A stretch of 64,000 nt of DNA from assembly GCA_964446655.1 (NCBI GenBank), contig CAYUPL010000011.1, forward strand, positions 18,396 to 82,395, given 5' to 3'. Under the pieces are notes generated by a model. It was not told the DNA's origin, did not search any database, and saw only the letters and a list, made by a program, of their open reading frames with translations. The DNA comes from Desulfopila_A sp964446655. Lineage in GTDB: Bacteria > Desulfobacterota > Desulfobulbia > Desulfobulbales > Desulfocapsaceae. The translations under genes were made by a program, and so were the position numbers. This document shows, piece after piece, positions 8,780-17,355 of the stretch; the stretch's first letter is position 1; the number at the start of each line of letters is the position of its first letter.

Positions 8780-9088
8780 TTATAACGATTCGACTAAAAT
8801 ATTATCGATGGTTTCGGCATCAAGGCTGACGGTACCATTTCCGACACGTAAAACGCACTGCGAACCATTATGGGCGCAGAGCAGTTGCACCTCTTCACCA
8901 GGATAGACACCCATAGATGCCATACGGGCACACAATTTCCGGTCACCGGTGATTTTGCAGATTTTCTTTCTGCCGGCCGAACAATTTTGCGAAAGAGGTG
9001 AGATTGCCCGACAATTTTTTCTCTTTTCCCCAAAAAAATTGAAAGGCTCAATCAGACAGCGCGGTTTATCTTTCCATATTCTCTTCAT
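8780..9088 (-). CDS. feoA: FeoA family protein with Cys-rich N-terminal extension
   Basis: The product is 102 residues. The C-terminal 60 or so residues are a FeoA SH3-like domain (KLCARMASMGVYPGEEVQLL, then a GTVSLDAETIDNILV end). The N-terminal 40 residues are an extension with cysteines at about 11, 26, 36 and 44. Another Cys sits in the FeoA domain near 52. Such Cys-bearing FeoA variants may coordinate iron or an Fe-S cluster; this is inference. The ATG at 9088 is preferred because a strong AGGAGG precedes it. It is the first gene of the minus-strand feo cluster, so it may carry the main iron-responsive promoter. Confidence 0.88.
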   Translation of the reverse strand: MKRIWKDKPRCLIEPFNFFGEKRKNCRAISPLSQNCSAGRKKICKITGDRKLCARMASMGVYPGEEVQLLCAHNGSQCVLRVGNGTVSLDAETIDNILVESL

Positions 9089-9103
9089 TGTATCCTCCTT
9101 CGT

Positions 9104-9128
9104 AGTACCGTTACAGTATTTAGGTACT
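9104..9128. promoter_or_regulatory. Inverted repeat upstream of the feo cluster
   Basis: AGTACC (9104-9109) and GGTACT (9123-9128) are inverted copies separated by 13 bases, 15-40 bases upstream of the feoA2 start. The spacing and position fit a repressor site. It does not match the classical Fur box and only loosely recalls DtxR-family operators. This is a candidate iron-responsive operator, nothing more. Confidence 0.3.
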
Positions 9129-9304
9129 CCAAACAATACTACAAGTCAACAAAAAAATAAACTGTAAGTCAAAACATTAGGAGGAGCTAATATTGATTAC
9201 CGGCAAAAGAGATGTACTCCCGGCAAAGCGGGAGGGAAGGGTCCTTTTTTTGCGGCTCCAAATCAGCAGCGTCACACCGCTTTTCCTTGGGTGGATGAAG
9301 TTTT

Positions 9305-10993
9305 TTACTGCTGTGCCTTGGCCCAGGAGTCGCGCAATGTGACGATACGGTTGAAGACGGGATGGCCGGGCCTGGAATCTTGCGTGTCTATGCAGAAATA
9401 GCCTTGCCGTTCGAATTGAAAACGTTCTCCGGGCTCCTGGGCCGCCAGGCCCGGTTCTACCCTGCAGTTTTCCAGACTGACGACGGAATCGGGATTGAGG
9501 TGGCTGAGAAAACCGGTTTCCTTGTCGCCATCAGGATTTTCCACCCCGAAAAGCCTGTCGTAAAGCCGTACCTTGCAGGTTATGCTGTGAGGCGCCGAGA
9601 CCCAATGGATCGTTCCCTTGACTTTTCTGCCGTCGGCCGAAGAGCCTCCCTTGGTTTCCGGGTCATAGGTGCAATGTATTTCCAGTACCTCTCCGGTCTT
9701 CTCGTCTTTGACCATAGAGACAAAGGTAATGTAGTATGCGTAGCGTAGCCGGACTTCGCGGCCGGGACCGAGGCGGAAATACTTCCGTGGAGGATCTTCC
9801 ATAAAATCAGAACGTTCAATATAGATTTCCCGGGAGAAGGGCAGGGTCCGTCGGCCCATTTCCGGTTTTTGAGGATGGTTTTTGGCTTCCACTTCCTCAA
9901 CTGAGTCCTCCGGGTAGTTGTCGATAATCACCTTTAACGGGTCGAGGATACCCATTACCCGTGGTGCGATTTCGTTGAGGTCCTCCCGGATAGCGTTTTC
10001 CAGCACACCCATGTCTATCCAGCTTTCCTTTTTGCCGATACCGATGGTGTTGCAGAATGATCGGATTGATGCAGGAGTGTAGCCCCGGCGCCGTAAGCCG
10101 GAGATGGTCAGCATTCTCGGATCGTCCCAGCCGCCGACGTACTTGCCCTCCACAAGCTGGAGGAGTTTGCGTTTGCTCATGACGGTATAGCTCAGGTTCA
10201 ACCGGGCAAATTCTATCTGGCGAGGATGGCAGTCTGTTTCCAGTGTGTCGAGGACCCAGTCGTAGAGTGGACGGTGGTCTTCAAATTCCAGGGTGCAGAG
10301 CGAATGGGTGATCCTTTCCAGGGCGTCGGAGAGGCAGTGGGTGTAGTCATACATCGGATAGATGCGCCAGGTATCCCCGGTGCGATGATGCGCCAACTTC
10401 ATTATGCGATAAATTACCGGGTCGCGCATATTGAGATTGGGAGAGGCCATGTCGATTCTTGCTCTGAGAACATGACTTCCCTCGGCGAAGTCTCCGTCTT
10501 TCATCTTTTCAAACAGAAGAAGATTTTCTTCGACAGTGCGTTCCCGGTAAGGGCTGTTGCGCCCGGGTTCTTTGAGAGTGCCCCGATACGCTCTGATTTC
10601 CTCACCGGACAACTGACAGACATATGCTTTGCCTTTTTTGATCAGTTCCACGGCAAAGAGATAGAGGTCGTTAAAATAGTCAGAGGCAAAAAAGAGATTT
10701 TCACCCCAGTCAAATCCGAGCCAGGCGACATCTTTTTTGATGGATTCAACGTAGGTGTCTTCTTCTTTGCTAGGATTGGTATCATCAAAACGGAGGTGGC
10801 AGGGGCTGTTGTTTTCTTCGGCGATGCCGAAGTTGAGACAAATGGATTTGGCATGGCCGATATGAAGAAAACCGTTGGGTTCCGGTGGAAATCTGGTAAC
10901 AGGCTGCTCGTGCTTGCCGCTTTTAAGGTCCTGATCGATGATCTGCCGGATAAAATCTAACGGTTTGTCCTTTGGTGTATCAATATTTTCCAT
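9305..10993 (-). CDS. glnS: Glutaminyl-tRNA synthetase
   Basis: This 562-residue class I aminoacyl-tRNA synthetase charges tRNA-Gln directly. The HIGH motif appears as LHIGHAKS near residue 43 and the KMSKS loop as VMSKRK near 268. The N-terminal FPPEPNG signature and DDTNP segment distinguish GlnRS from bacterial GluRS, and the C-terminal beta-barrel anticodon-binding domain (about 340-555) is complete. It follows gltX on the same strand after about 41 bases. A tRNA-Gln(UUG) gene, its substrate, is encoded about 5 kb away at 16214. Having glnS suggests that Gln-tRNA does not depend on the GatCAB transamidation route here, although the amidotransferase genes are not visible. Confidence 0.98.
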   Translation of the reverse strand: MENIDTPKDKPLDFIRQIIDQDLKSGKHEQPVTRFPPEPNGFLHIGHAKSICLNFGIAEENNSPCHLRFDDTNPSKEEDTYVESIKKDVAWLGFDWGENLFFASDYFNDLYLFAVELIKKGKAYVCQLSGEEIRAYRGTLKEPGRNSPYRERTVEENLLLFEKMKDGDFAEGSHVLRARIDMASPNLNMRDPVIYRIMKLAHHRTGDTWRIYPMYDYTHCLSDALERITHSLCTLEFEDHRPLYDWVLDTLETDCHPRQIEFARLNLSYTVMSKRKLLQLVEGKYVGGWDDPRMLTISGLRRRGYTPASIRSFCNTIGIGKKESWIDMGVLENAIREDLNEIAPRVMGILDPLKVIIDNYPEDSVEEVEAKNHPQKPEMGRRTLPFSREIYIERSDFMEDPPRKYFRLGPGREVRLRYAYYITFVSMVKDEKTGEVLEIHCTYDPETKGGSSADGRKVKGTIHWVSAPHSITCKVRLYDRLFGVENPDGDKETGFLSHLNPDSVVSLENCRVEPGLAAQEPGERFQFERQGYFCIDTQDSRPGHPVFNRIVTLRDSWAKAQQ

Positions 10994-11034
10994 AATATTC
11001 TCAATAGCGTGTTGATAGCAAATGTGTAGAATGT

Positions 11035-12528
11035 TTACTGACCGGACTGTTCTTTGAATAAATCTCCAGCAGACTGCAAGCGCTGCACTACTTTTTCTTT
11101 TCCCAGGGCCATGACGATATCGAACAGGGATGGCCCGGCCAACTGTCCGGTTAGTACCGTTCGCATGCCATTGATAATAATACCGGGTTTGATTTCCAGT
11201 TCATCGGCCATGTCCCGCGCAATGCGTTCCGTCTCTTCCAGGGTGAAGGGTTCCAGCTCGTCATAGCGCTTCGCAAGCCGGGGCAGCCACTGTGCCAGGT
11301 CCGGATTGTTGAGAAGGTTTTTGCGTCGCGATTTGTCACAGATGGGGTAGTTATCGGCAAAATAGGCCCTGCCCACAGCGGCAAAATCATTCAGGGTATG
11401 GAAACGTGGCCGGATGAGATCGAGGGTATTGAGAAACCATTCCTTCCTGGTTGTGTCATAGTCCTCCTGCCATAAACCTTCCTTTTTGAACTCTTCCTTG
11501 ACGTATTCCCCTATCAGGGCGATATCCATGGTGCGGAGATAGTGTTCGTTAATGGCAATAGCTTTGGGATCCGTAAAGAATTTGGGATCGTTTTTGCGGT
11601 AATTGAAAATAGAGTGCGACTTGTTGATTCTCTCCAGAGTGAACCTTTCTATCAATTCTTCTCTGGAAAAAATCTCTTGATCATCTCCGGGAGCCCAGCC
11701 GAGCAGGACGAGATAGTTGTTCAAGGCCCAGGGCAGAAAGCCATGTTCTTTATAGAACTGCACGGCCACCACTTCACCATGGCTTCTTTTGGAGATCTTT
11801 GCCCTTTTGGTGTCCATGGTCAGGGGCATATGCGCAAAAACCGGCAGTGGCGCCTCCAGCGCTTCATAGAGCAGAACCTGTTTAATGGTATTAGTCATGT
11901 GATCCTGCCCTCTGATGACATGCGTTATGCGGTCCCGGATATCATCAACAACATTACAGAGGAGATAGAGCGGTTTGCCGTTGGAGCGCACGATAACAAA
12001 ATCATCAATCTCTTTATAGTTACACTCTATTTTCCCCAATACTTTGTCGTCATAGCTGAGAGAACCAGGGCGCTCCGGTACTTTAAAGCGGATGACAAAG
12101 GGGAGGCCTTCTTTTTCTTTCTCAAGAACCTCATTTTCACTCAGATGGCGACAGGTGCCGTCATAGCCGAGGCTGGTTTTGGCACCGAGTGCGGCTTCTC
12201 TTTTCCCGTCCAGCTCCTCTTTGGTGCAGAAACATTTATAGGCCCTGTCGTTCTCGAGAAGGCGAGCAGCCGCTTTTTCATGATCAGCGCTGAATTCCGT
12301 TTGGAAATAAGGACCTTCGTCCCAGTCTATGCCAAGCCAGGTCAGGCCTTCAATGATTCCAGTGATTGAATCCGCAGTGGAGCGTTCGGTATCGGTATCT
12401 TCGATGCGAAGAATTAGTTTTCCCCCGGTTTTTTTGGCGTAGAGCCAGTTGTACAGTGCTGTTCTGGCTCCTCCTATATGAAGATAGCCTGTTGGGCTGG
12501 GCGGAAAGCGTAATCTGGTTTCATTCAT
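11035..12528 (-). CDS. gltX: Glutamyl-tRNA synthetase
   Basis: This 497-residue class I synthetase attaches Glu to tRNA-Glu. The N-terminal FPPSPTGYLHIGGA motif contains the HIGH element at residues 17-20, and a KISKR sequence near residue 255 is the KMSKS loop. The bacterial helical anticodon-binding domain fills the C-terminal third. The start is placed at the ATG preceded by AAGGAGCAGCA. The frame remains open 48 bases further upstream, but that part has no family similarity. It is followed by glnS on the same strand and probably co-transcribed with it. Confidence 0.98.
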   Translation of the reverse strand: MNETRLRFPPSPTGYLHIGGARTALYNWLYAKKTGGKLILRIEDTDTERSTADSITGIIEGLTWLGIDWDEGPYFQTEFSADHEKAAARLLENDRAYKCFCTKEELDGKREAALGAKTSLGYDGTCRHLSENEVLEKEKEGLPFVIRFKVPERPGSLSYDDKVLGKIECNYKEIDDFVIVRSNGKPLYLLCNVVDDIRDRITHVIRGQDHMTNTIKQVLLYEALEAPLPVFAHMPLTMDTKRAKISKRSHGEVVAVQFYKEHGFLPWALNNYLVLLGWAPGDDQEIFSREELIERFTLERINKSHSIFNYRKNDPKFFTDPKAIAINEHYLRTMDIALIGEYVKEEFKKEGLWQEDYDTTRKEWFLNTLDLIRPRFHTLNDFAAVGRAYFADNYPICDKSRRKNLLNNPDLAQWLPRLAKRYDELEPFTLEETERIARDMADELEIKPGIIINGMRTVLTGQLAGPSLFDIVMALGKEKVVQRLQSAGDLFKEQSGQ

Positions 12529-13104
12529 TGCTGCTCCTTTAATCTTGTTGCGCACGTTTCTGCAGTGAAGGTGCAACAGAATATTGTAACACTATCGTTG
12601 CTAATAAAAAAAGGGGTTTTCGAAATGCGCAGTTTTTTGCGGAATCGGTGACATTGATAGTGAGGAAGCTCCCTAAACTTCGGCTTGAGGGAGTAGAGCT
12701 GTTCGTGTCTAAAAATCTTTTATATATCTTTTTCTGCAGACAACTTCAACAGGTATGTCGCTGAACCTTGAAATATTTTCATCATCAGCCACTAAAAAAG
12801 GTTGAGAAACAACCTTTTGAGAATCACGATCTTGCAGAGAAAAGGCGCAAACCGGAGGACGGACGGCACAAATCATTTTTCTCTCAAGGACGGGCAGGTG
12901 CATATTGAAGAAGGTCAGGTATTTTTGTTGTTCTCCATGGGGATTAGCGTTATATTCGATCGTTTCATAAATGATGAATTCGTAAAAACCGCATTTCCAT
13001 CGATAGAGAGTGAGAGGGATTTGCGGCAGTGACGCTTGGTAATGGAACAAAGCATCCGGAGAAAACGCGGCGGGTGCCTATGGTAACGCATTTAAGGAGC
13101 AGAG
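12529..13104. other. Long intergenic region between divergent gltX and serA
   Basis: These 576 bases hold no gene that I can support. Two overlapping antisense frames (113 and 76 codons) show no recognisable domain and no good ribosome binding site. The region must carry the promoters of gltX (-) and serA (+). It also holds an imperfect hairpin at about 12668-12694 (CTCCCT / AGGGAG arms around a UUCG-containing loop) and a minus-strand terminator-like hairpin at 12796-12818. Confidence 0.5.
12790..12818 (-). terminator. Terminator-like hairpin, minus strand
   Basis: A perfect 9-bp stem (AAAAGGTTG at 12796-12804, CAACCTTTT at 12810-12818) has a 5-base loop. Read on the minus strand it runs into TTTTTTAG, as in a rho-independent terminator. 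No convincing gene ends there, so it could end a short minus-strand transcript started near serA. It could also be chance. Confidence 0.35.
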
Positions 13105-14700
13105 ATGAAGGTACTAATTAGTGACAGCTTGGCCCCGGTCGGAGCGGAAATTCTGGAAAAAGCAGGAATTGAAGTCGATGTCAATACCGGTCTGGCACCG
13201 GAAGAATTGAAGAAAATTATAGGTCGGTATGATGGCCTTATCATCAGAAGTACTACCAAGGTCACCGTTGATATCCTTGAGGCGGCCACTAAATTGAAGG
13301 TTGTCGGCCGTGCCGGTATAGGTCTGGATAATGTTGATATCCCCGCTGCCAGCCAGAAAGGCATTGTCGTGATGAACGCTCCTGACGGTAATGCTATCAC
13401 TACCGCGGAACATGCCATTTCCATGATGATGTCGTTGTCACGTAATATTCCTCAGGCTACTGCTTCCATGAAGGCCGGTAAATGGGAAAAGAAAAAGTTT
13501 ATGGGGCGGGAAGTTACCGGCAAGACATTGGGAATTGTCGGGATCGGCCGTATCGGTGGAATCGCCGCTGCCCGGGCGCAGGGATTGAAGATGAAGACTA
13601 TTGCCTATGATCCCCATATGCCGAAAGAGACCGCCGAAAAAATTGGTGTTGAGCTTGTCGGCCTGGAAGAACTGGCCCGGCGTTCGGATTATATCACCGT
13701 TCATGTGCCCATGACCAAAGAAACAAAAGGACTTCTTGCCACGGAGTTTTTTCAGAGCATGAAAAATGACGCCATGTTTATTGATTGCGCCCGTGGTGGA
13801 GTCTGTGATGAAGATGCCCTGTACAAAGCTCTGAGTGAAGGGTGGATAGGCGGTGCCGCTCTCGATGTTTTTGCCGTGGAACCCACTACTCTGAAAAACT
13901 GTCCTTTACTGGGGCTCGATAATTTTATCTGTACCCCTCATCTGGGGGCATCAACCAGTGAGGCCCAGGAAAATGTTGCCGTTATTATTGCCGAGCAGAT
14001 TGCTGATTATCTCAACAAGGGTTCGGTTACCAATGCCGTTAATGTGCCTTCCGTCAGTGACGATGTTCTCACTCAGGTGGGTCCGTATATTACCTTAGGC
14101 GAGATGCTCGGTTCTTTCCAGATGCAGATAGCCAAGGGGGGTGTTGAGGAGGTATGTATCGAATATAGCGGTGAGTTGGCCGAGCTCAATACCAGCCCCA
14201 TCACAATTGCCTTTTTGAAAGGACTGTTTACGCCCATACTGAAAGATGCGGTTAATTATGTCAATGCACCCATTATTGCCAAAGACCGGGGGATTAAGGT
14301 CGTTGAGTCGAAATCAGAGCGTTCCGATGACTTCATCAATGTCCTCTCGACCAGGGTGAGAACCAGTGAGGGGGAAAATGTTCTGGTCGGCACAGTCTTT
14401 GGAAAGAATGAGCCACGACTGGTCCGTATCAACACCTTCCGCCTGGAAGCGCTGCCGGCAGGACCTATGTTGCTCGTCTATAATAAGGATGTCCCCGGGG
14501 TTATCGGTTCTTTAGGCACCACGATCGGCAAGGGTGGCGTCAATATATCCAGAATGACCGTCGGCAGAGAAGAGGCCAGCCGCCAGAATATTATTGTGCT
14601 TTCGACGGATACCCTTATTCCGAAAGAGCTGCAGGAGAAAGTCTGTGGTCTTGATAATATTACCGATGCCGTGGTACTGGAGCTTGCCGAATATAATTGA
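13105..14700 (+). CDS. serA: D-3-phosphoglycerate dehydrogenase
   Basis: This 531-residue enzyme oxidises 3-phosphoglycerate to 3-phosphohydroxypyruvate with NAD, the first step of serine synthesis. The substrate and Rossmann domains cover about residues 1-310, with the GIGRIG nucleotide loop near 147, the ARGG arginine and the PHLGAST catalytic-His segment. An intervening ASB domain (about 320-450) and a C-terminal ACT domain (about 455-531) follow, giving the long form of the enzyme, where the ACT domain usually mediates serine feedback inhibition. AAGGAG lies 5 bases before the ATG. It lies opposite gltX and upstream of a DUF1844 gene. Confidence 0.97.
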   Translation: MKVLISDSLAPVGAEILEKAGIEVDVNTGLAPEELKKIIGRYDGLIIRSTTKVTVDILEAATKLKVVGRAGIGLDNVDIPAASQKGIVVMNAPDGNAITTAEHAISMMMSLSRNIPQATASMKAGKWEKKKFMGREVTGKTLGIVGIGRIGGIAAARAQGLKMKTIAYDPHMPKETAEKIGVELVGLEELARRSDYITVHVPMTKETKGLLATEFFQSMKNDAMFIDCARGGVCDEDALYKALSEGWIGGAALDVFAVEPTTLKNCPLLGLDNFICTPHLGASTSEAQENVAVIIAEQIADYLNKGSVTNAVNVPSVSDDVLTQVGPYITLGEMLGSFQMQIAKGGVEEVCIEYSGELAELNTSPITIAFLKGLFTPILKDAVNYVNAPIIAKDRGIKVVESKSERSDDFINVLSTRVRTSEGENVLVGTVFGKNEPRLVRINTFRLEALPAGPMLLVYNKDVPGVIGSLGTTIGKGGVNISRMTVGREEASRQNIIVLSTDTLIPKELQEKVCGLDNITDAVVLELAEYN

Positions 14701-14971
14701 GTGTGGAAAAGGTGTTTAACCGCCGGATCGCCATTTGACAACAGGGCCTGAGAGCTTATTTTTCCCGGAGGTGGTCTCATAATATGGTGGTGACTTTTTC
14801 CGTCTTGAGGCGTTTTATATCCATCCTGCAGGAAAGATCGGAACGCCGGCAGCCGGAGGTATGGCCGCTTGCCGGTTGACTGTCATTGTGATACCGCGTC
14901 GGGGAGTTGGAGGGGAAATGCAACTGCCGGGGAAGCGACAGCAAACGAAGAGGAATCAGAGGGAGAGAAGA

Positions 14972-15292
14972 ATGGTAGATGAGAAAAAGGATAATTGTGC
15001 GTGTGAAGAGGGTAAAGTGCCGGATAAACAGGGACGCTGTGTTATGCCCGAAGTTACTTTTTCGGCCTTCGTGATGTCACTGAATACTTCAGTATTATAT
15101 CACCTCGGGGCAATAGGAGACCCGGTCACAGGTGAAAAAACCATAGATCTTGATCTGGCCAGACACGGTATTGATACACTTACGCTTATCCAGGAGAAAA
15201 CCAAAGGCAACATCTCCCGGGATGAAGAAGAGATGCTGAAGAACATTCTGTATGATTTGAAAATTCGATTTGTGCAAACAGCTAAAAAGTAA
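14972..15292 (+). CDS. DUF1844 domain protein
   Basis: This 106-residue protein has an N-terminal Cys-containing segment (NCACEEG and GRC within the first 25 residues) and then a DUF1844 domain. The domain's hallmark is a helix FSAFVMSLNTSVLYHLG followed by DLDLARHGIDTLTLIQEKTKGN and DEEEMLKNILYDLKIRF. DUF1844 proteins are short, helical, widespread in Desulfobacterota and of unknown function. The ATG at 14972 has GGGAGAGAAG just upstream; the longer frame further 5' has no family similarity. It stands immediately before ispE, its 3' end within 45 bases of that gene's likely start, so the two are probably co-transcribed. Confidence 0.85.
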   Translation: MVDEKKDNCACEEGKVPDKQGRCVMPEVTFSAFVMSLNTSVLYHLGAIGDPVTGEKTIDLDLARHGIDTLTLIQEKTKGNISRDEEEMLKNILYDLKIRFVQTAKK

Positions 15293-15335
15293 TGGCTCCG
15301 TTACGCAATCGGTCACAATCCTGCCACCTGATACA

Positions 15336-16208
15336 GTGAATAGCTTCGACCTGCAATTGTGGGCTCCAGCAAAAATAAATCTTATTCTCAGGGTCTTGTC
15401 GCGAAGAGAAGACGGTTATCATGAGCTCGAAACCTGGATGAAAAAGGTCGGGCTCTATGATGAGATTTGGCTGAAAATTACTGAGCGGCAAGGTATTGAG
15501 CTGCGTTGCTCAAGCTCTGCAATCCCGTCTGATAAAAGTAATCTGTTATGGCAGGCTGCCGCACTCTTTTTTAAAACCAGTTGTCGAGCCGCAGGCAAAG
15601 GAGTATCGCTCTATCTGGAAAAAAATATTCCCATAGCCGCGGGTCTTGGCGGGGGAAGCAGTGATGCGGGCACTCTTCTGCGAGGTTTAAACCGACTCTT
15701 CGGCAATGAGTTCGATGACGAAACGCTTATTAAGATGGCCCGATCTTTGGGTGCGGATGTGCCCTTTTTTGCCATAGAGGCCCAAAGTGTACTGGCAACA
15801 GGGGTAGGGGAAAAAATGATCCCGGTTGCTGCTCCCGCGGGCTATACCTACCTTTTAGTGAATCCGGGAATCGCAGTTTCGACTGCAGAGATTTTTGCAA
15901 AATTTGCATTGACAAGGATAGATAAAAATTCTACATTGACGGGTTCTCGAAAGTTGGATCCTGATGATCTGAAAGTGATTGACCTTGAGAATGACCTGGA
16001 AAGAGTGACCATTGAGCTGTTTCCGATCATAACGAAAATCAAGGATCAGTTGCGACTGTCAGGCGCTGATGGTGTGTTGATGTCCGGTAGTGGTCCTACG
16101 GTATTTGGTGTATTTTCCGGGACAGTTACGAGTCGGAAGCAAACTGTTACCGATGCGGCAATCGCACTGCGCCGAAAATTTGGAGACCAGGTTTATATAA
16201 CGGAATAG
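15336..16208 (+). CDS. ispE: 4-diphosphocytidyl-2-C-methyl-D-erythritol kinase
   Basis: This GHMP-family kinase phosphorylates CDP-methylerythritol at the 2-OH in the MEP pathway of isoprenoid synthesis. The APAKINL start motif, the ATP-binding GLGGGSSDAG loop and the C-terminal MSGSGPTVFG motif are all present. A GTG at 15336 gives a 290-residue product with the usual eight residues or so before PAKINL. An upstream in-frame TTG at 15270 would add 22 residues overlapping the DUF1844 gene and is less likely; neither start has a good ribosome binding site. Other pathway genes in the window are dxs (minus strand, near 36.8 kb) and ispA (38.3 kb). Confidence 0.95.
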   Translation: MNSFDLQLWAPAKINLILRVLSRREDGYHELETWMKKVGLYDEIWLKITERQGIELRCSSSAIPSDKSNLLWQAAALFFKTSCRAAGKGVSLYLEKNIPIAAGLGGGSSDAGTLLRGLNRLFGNEFDDETLIKMARSLGADVPFFAIEAQSVLATGVGEKMIPVAAPAGYTYLLVNPGIAVSTAEIFAKFALTRIDKNSTLTGSRKLDPDDLKVIDLENDLERVTIELFPIITKIKDQLRLSGADGVLMSGSGPTVFGVFSGTVTSRKQTVTDAAIALRRKFGDQVYITE

Positions 16209-16213
16209 AGGGT

Positions 16214-16289
16214 TGGGGTGTAGCCAAGTGGCTAAGGCATCGGGTTTTGATCCCGACATTCGTAGGTTCGAGTCCTACCACCCCAGCCA
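16214..16289 (+). tRNA. tRNA-Gln (anticodon UUG)
   Basis: This is a complete 76-base cloverleaf. The acceptor stem TGGGGTG / CACCCCA has 7 pairs. The D arm includes AGCCAAGTGGCTAAGGC. The anticodon stem TCGGG / CCCGA holds the loop TTTTGAT with anticodon TTG, and the T arm is GTAGG-TTCGAGT-CCTAC. The 3' CCA is encoded (16287-16289). A U1 start with a weak first pair and anticodon UUG are glutamine identity features. It lies between ispE and prs. Confidence 0.97.
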
Positions 16290-16330
16290 TTTGATTTGGG
16301 AAAGCTCACTTTCAGAACTGCAAGGAAATC

Positions 16331-17269
16331 ATGGCCAATATAATAAAATTATTTTCCGGGAATGCCAATCGAGAGATGGCACATGAAATTGCAGGGCATC
16401 TGCAGTTGCCGCTTTCCAAGGCCGAAGTTAGAAAATTCAGTGATGGTGAGATTTTTGTCGAAATCGGCGAAAATGTACGTGGTACGGATGTTTTTATCGT
16501 GCAGCCGACCTGTACACCTGTAAATGACAACTTGATGGAGCTTGTCATTATGGTTGATGCACTGCGGCGTGCCTCAGCACGAAGAATCACCGCTGTTGTG
16601 CCTTACTACGGGTATGCCAGGCAGGATAGAAAGGTTGCACCGCGGGTCCCTATCTCGGCCAAGGTAGTCGCTGAGATGTTTATGGTCGTTGGGGTACGCC
16701 GGGTACTTTCCATGGATCTTCATGCAGGTCAGATTCAAGGGTTTTTTAATATCCCGGTTGACCATCTGTATGCCGCACCGGTACTGCTTCGCTATATTGC
16801 CGAAAAGTTTGATGATCTTATCATGGTCTCTCCCGATGCCGGTGGTGTGGAAAGAACACGTGCATTTGCCAAAAGATTGAACTGTGGACTGGCCATTATC
16901 GATAAACGACGTGACCGCCCCAATGAGTGTGAAGCAATGCATGTAATTGGAGATGTTAAGGGGAAGACCGCAATTCTACTGGACGATATGGTGGATACTG
17001 CCGGTACACTCTGTAATGGTGCCGAAACACTTGTTCGCGAAGGAGCTAAAGAGGTTCATGCCTGCTGCTCCCATCCCGTGTTGTCCGGCGCTGCCGTTGA
17101 GAAAATCAGCAATTCCGTTATAAAAACCCTTGTTGTCACCAACTCGATACCTCTGCGGGATGAGGCGAAGGCATGTGAAAAGATAGTGGTTCTTTCGGTG
17201 TCTAAGCTGCTTGCCGAGGCAATTGATAGAATACACAATGAAGATTCCGTCAGCTCGCTGTTTGTGTAG
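16331..17269 (+). CDS. prs: Ribose-phosphate pyrophosphokinase
   Basis: This 312-residue enzyme makes PRPP from ribose 5-phosphate and ATP for nucleotide, His and Trp synthesis. Class I features are all present: the FSDGEIFVEI segment near residue 38, the PYYGYARQDRK ATP-site loop near 97, DLHAGQIQGFF near 132, the flexible loop after SPDAGG, and the PRPP-binding DDMVDTAGT loop near 218. AAGGAA precedes the ATG at a short distance. The tRNA-Gln just upstream and rplY downstream form the ispE - tRNA - prs - rplY - pth order seen in many delta-type genomes. Confidence 0.98.
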   Translation: MANIIKLFSGNANREMAHEIAGHLQLPLSKAEVRKFSDGEIFVEIGENVRGTDVFIVQPTCTPVNDNLMELVIMVDALRRASARRITAVVPYYGYARQDRKVAPRVPISAKVVAEMFMVVGVRRVLSMDLHAGQIQGFFNIPVDHLYAAPVLLRYIAEKFDDLIMVSPDAGGVERTRAFAKRLNCGLAIIDKRRDRPNECEAMHVIGDVKGKTAILLDDMVDTAGTLCNGAETLVREGAKEVHACCSHPVLSGAAVEKISNSVIKTLVVTNSIPLRDEAKACEKIVVLSVSKLLAEAIDRIHNEDSVSSLFV

Positions 17270-17355
17270 CCGGATCATATAAAGAGCAGACAATCATGTA
17301 AAAACGCAGTGTTGCTGCTGAAGAGCGGCATTACATTGGGCGAAGGAGAAAGATA

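Noticed and set aside
9217..9234. Possible terminator downstream of glnS (CTCCCG / CGGGAG)
   Set aside because: The stem is only 6 bp and the T-run on the minus strand is poor, so it was not listed as a terminator.
10226..10960. A 244-codon plus-strand frame inside glnS
   Set aside because: It is the antisense shadow of glnS; the synthetase on the minus strand has full-length family motifs, while this frame has none.
11542..12369. A 275-codon plus-strand frame opposite gltX
   Set aside because: gltX on the minus strand is complete with HIGH and KMSKS motifs. The plus frame is its shadow.
12709..13050. A 113-codon minus-strand frame and a 76-codon plus-strand frame in the gltX-serA gap
   Set aside because: Neither has a convincing ribosome binding site, a recognisable domain or typical composition. 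The minus-strand frame starts with TTG and is crossed by a terminator-like hairpin.
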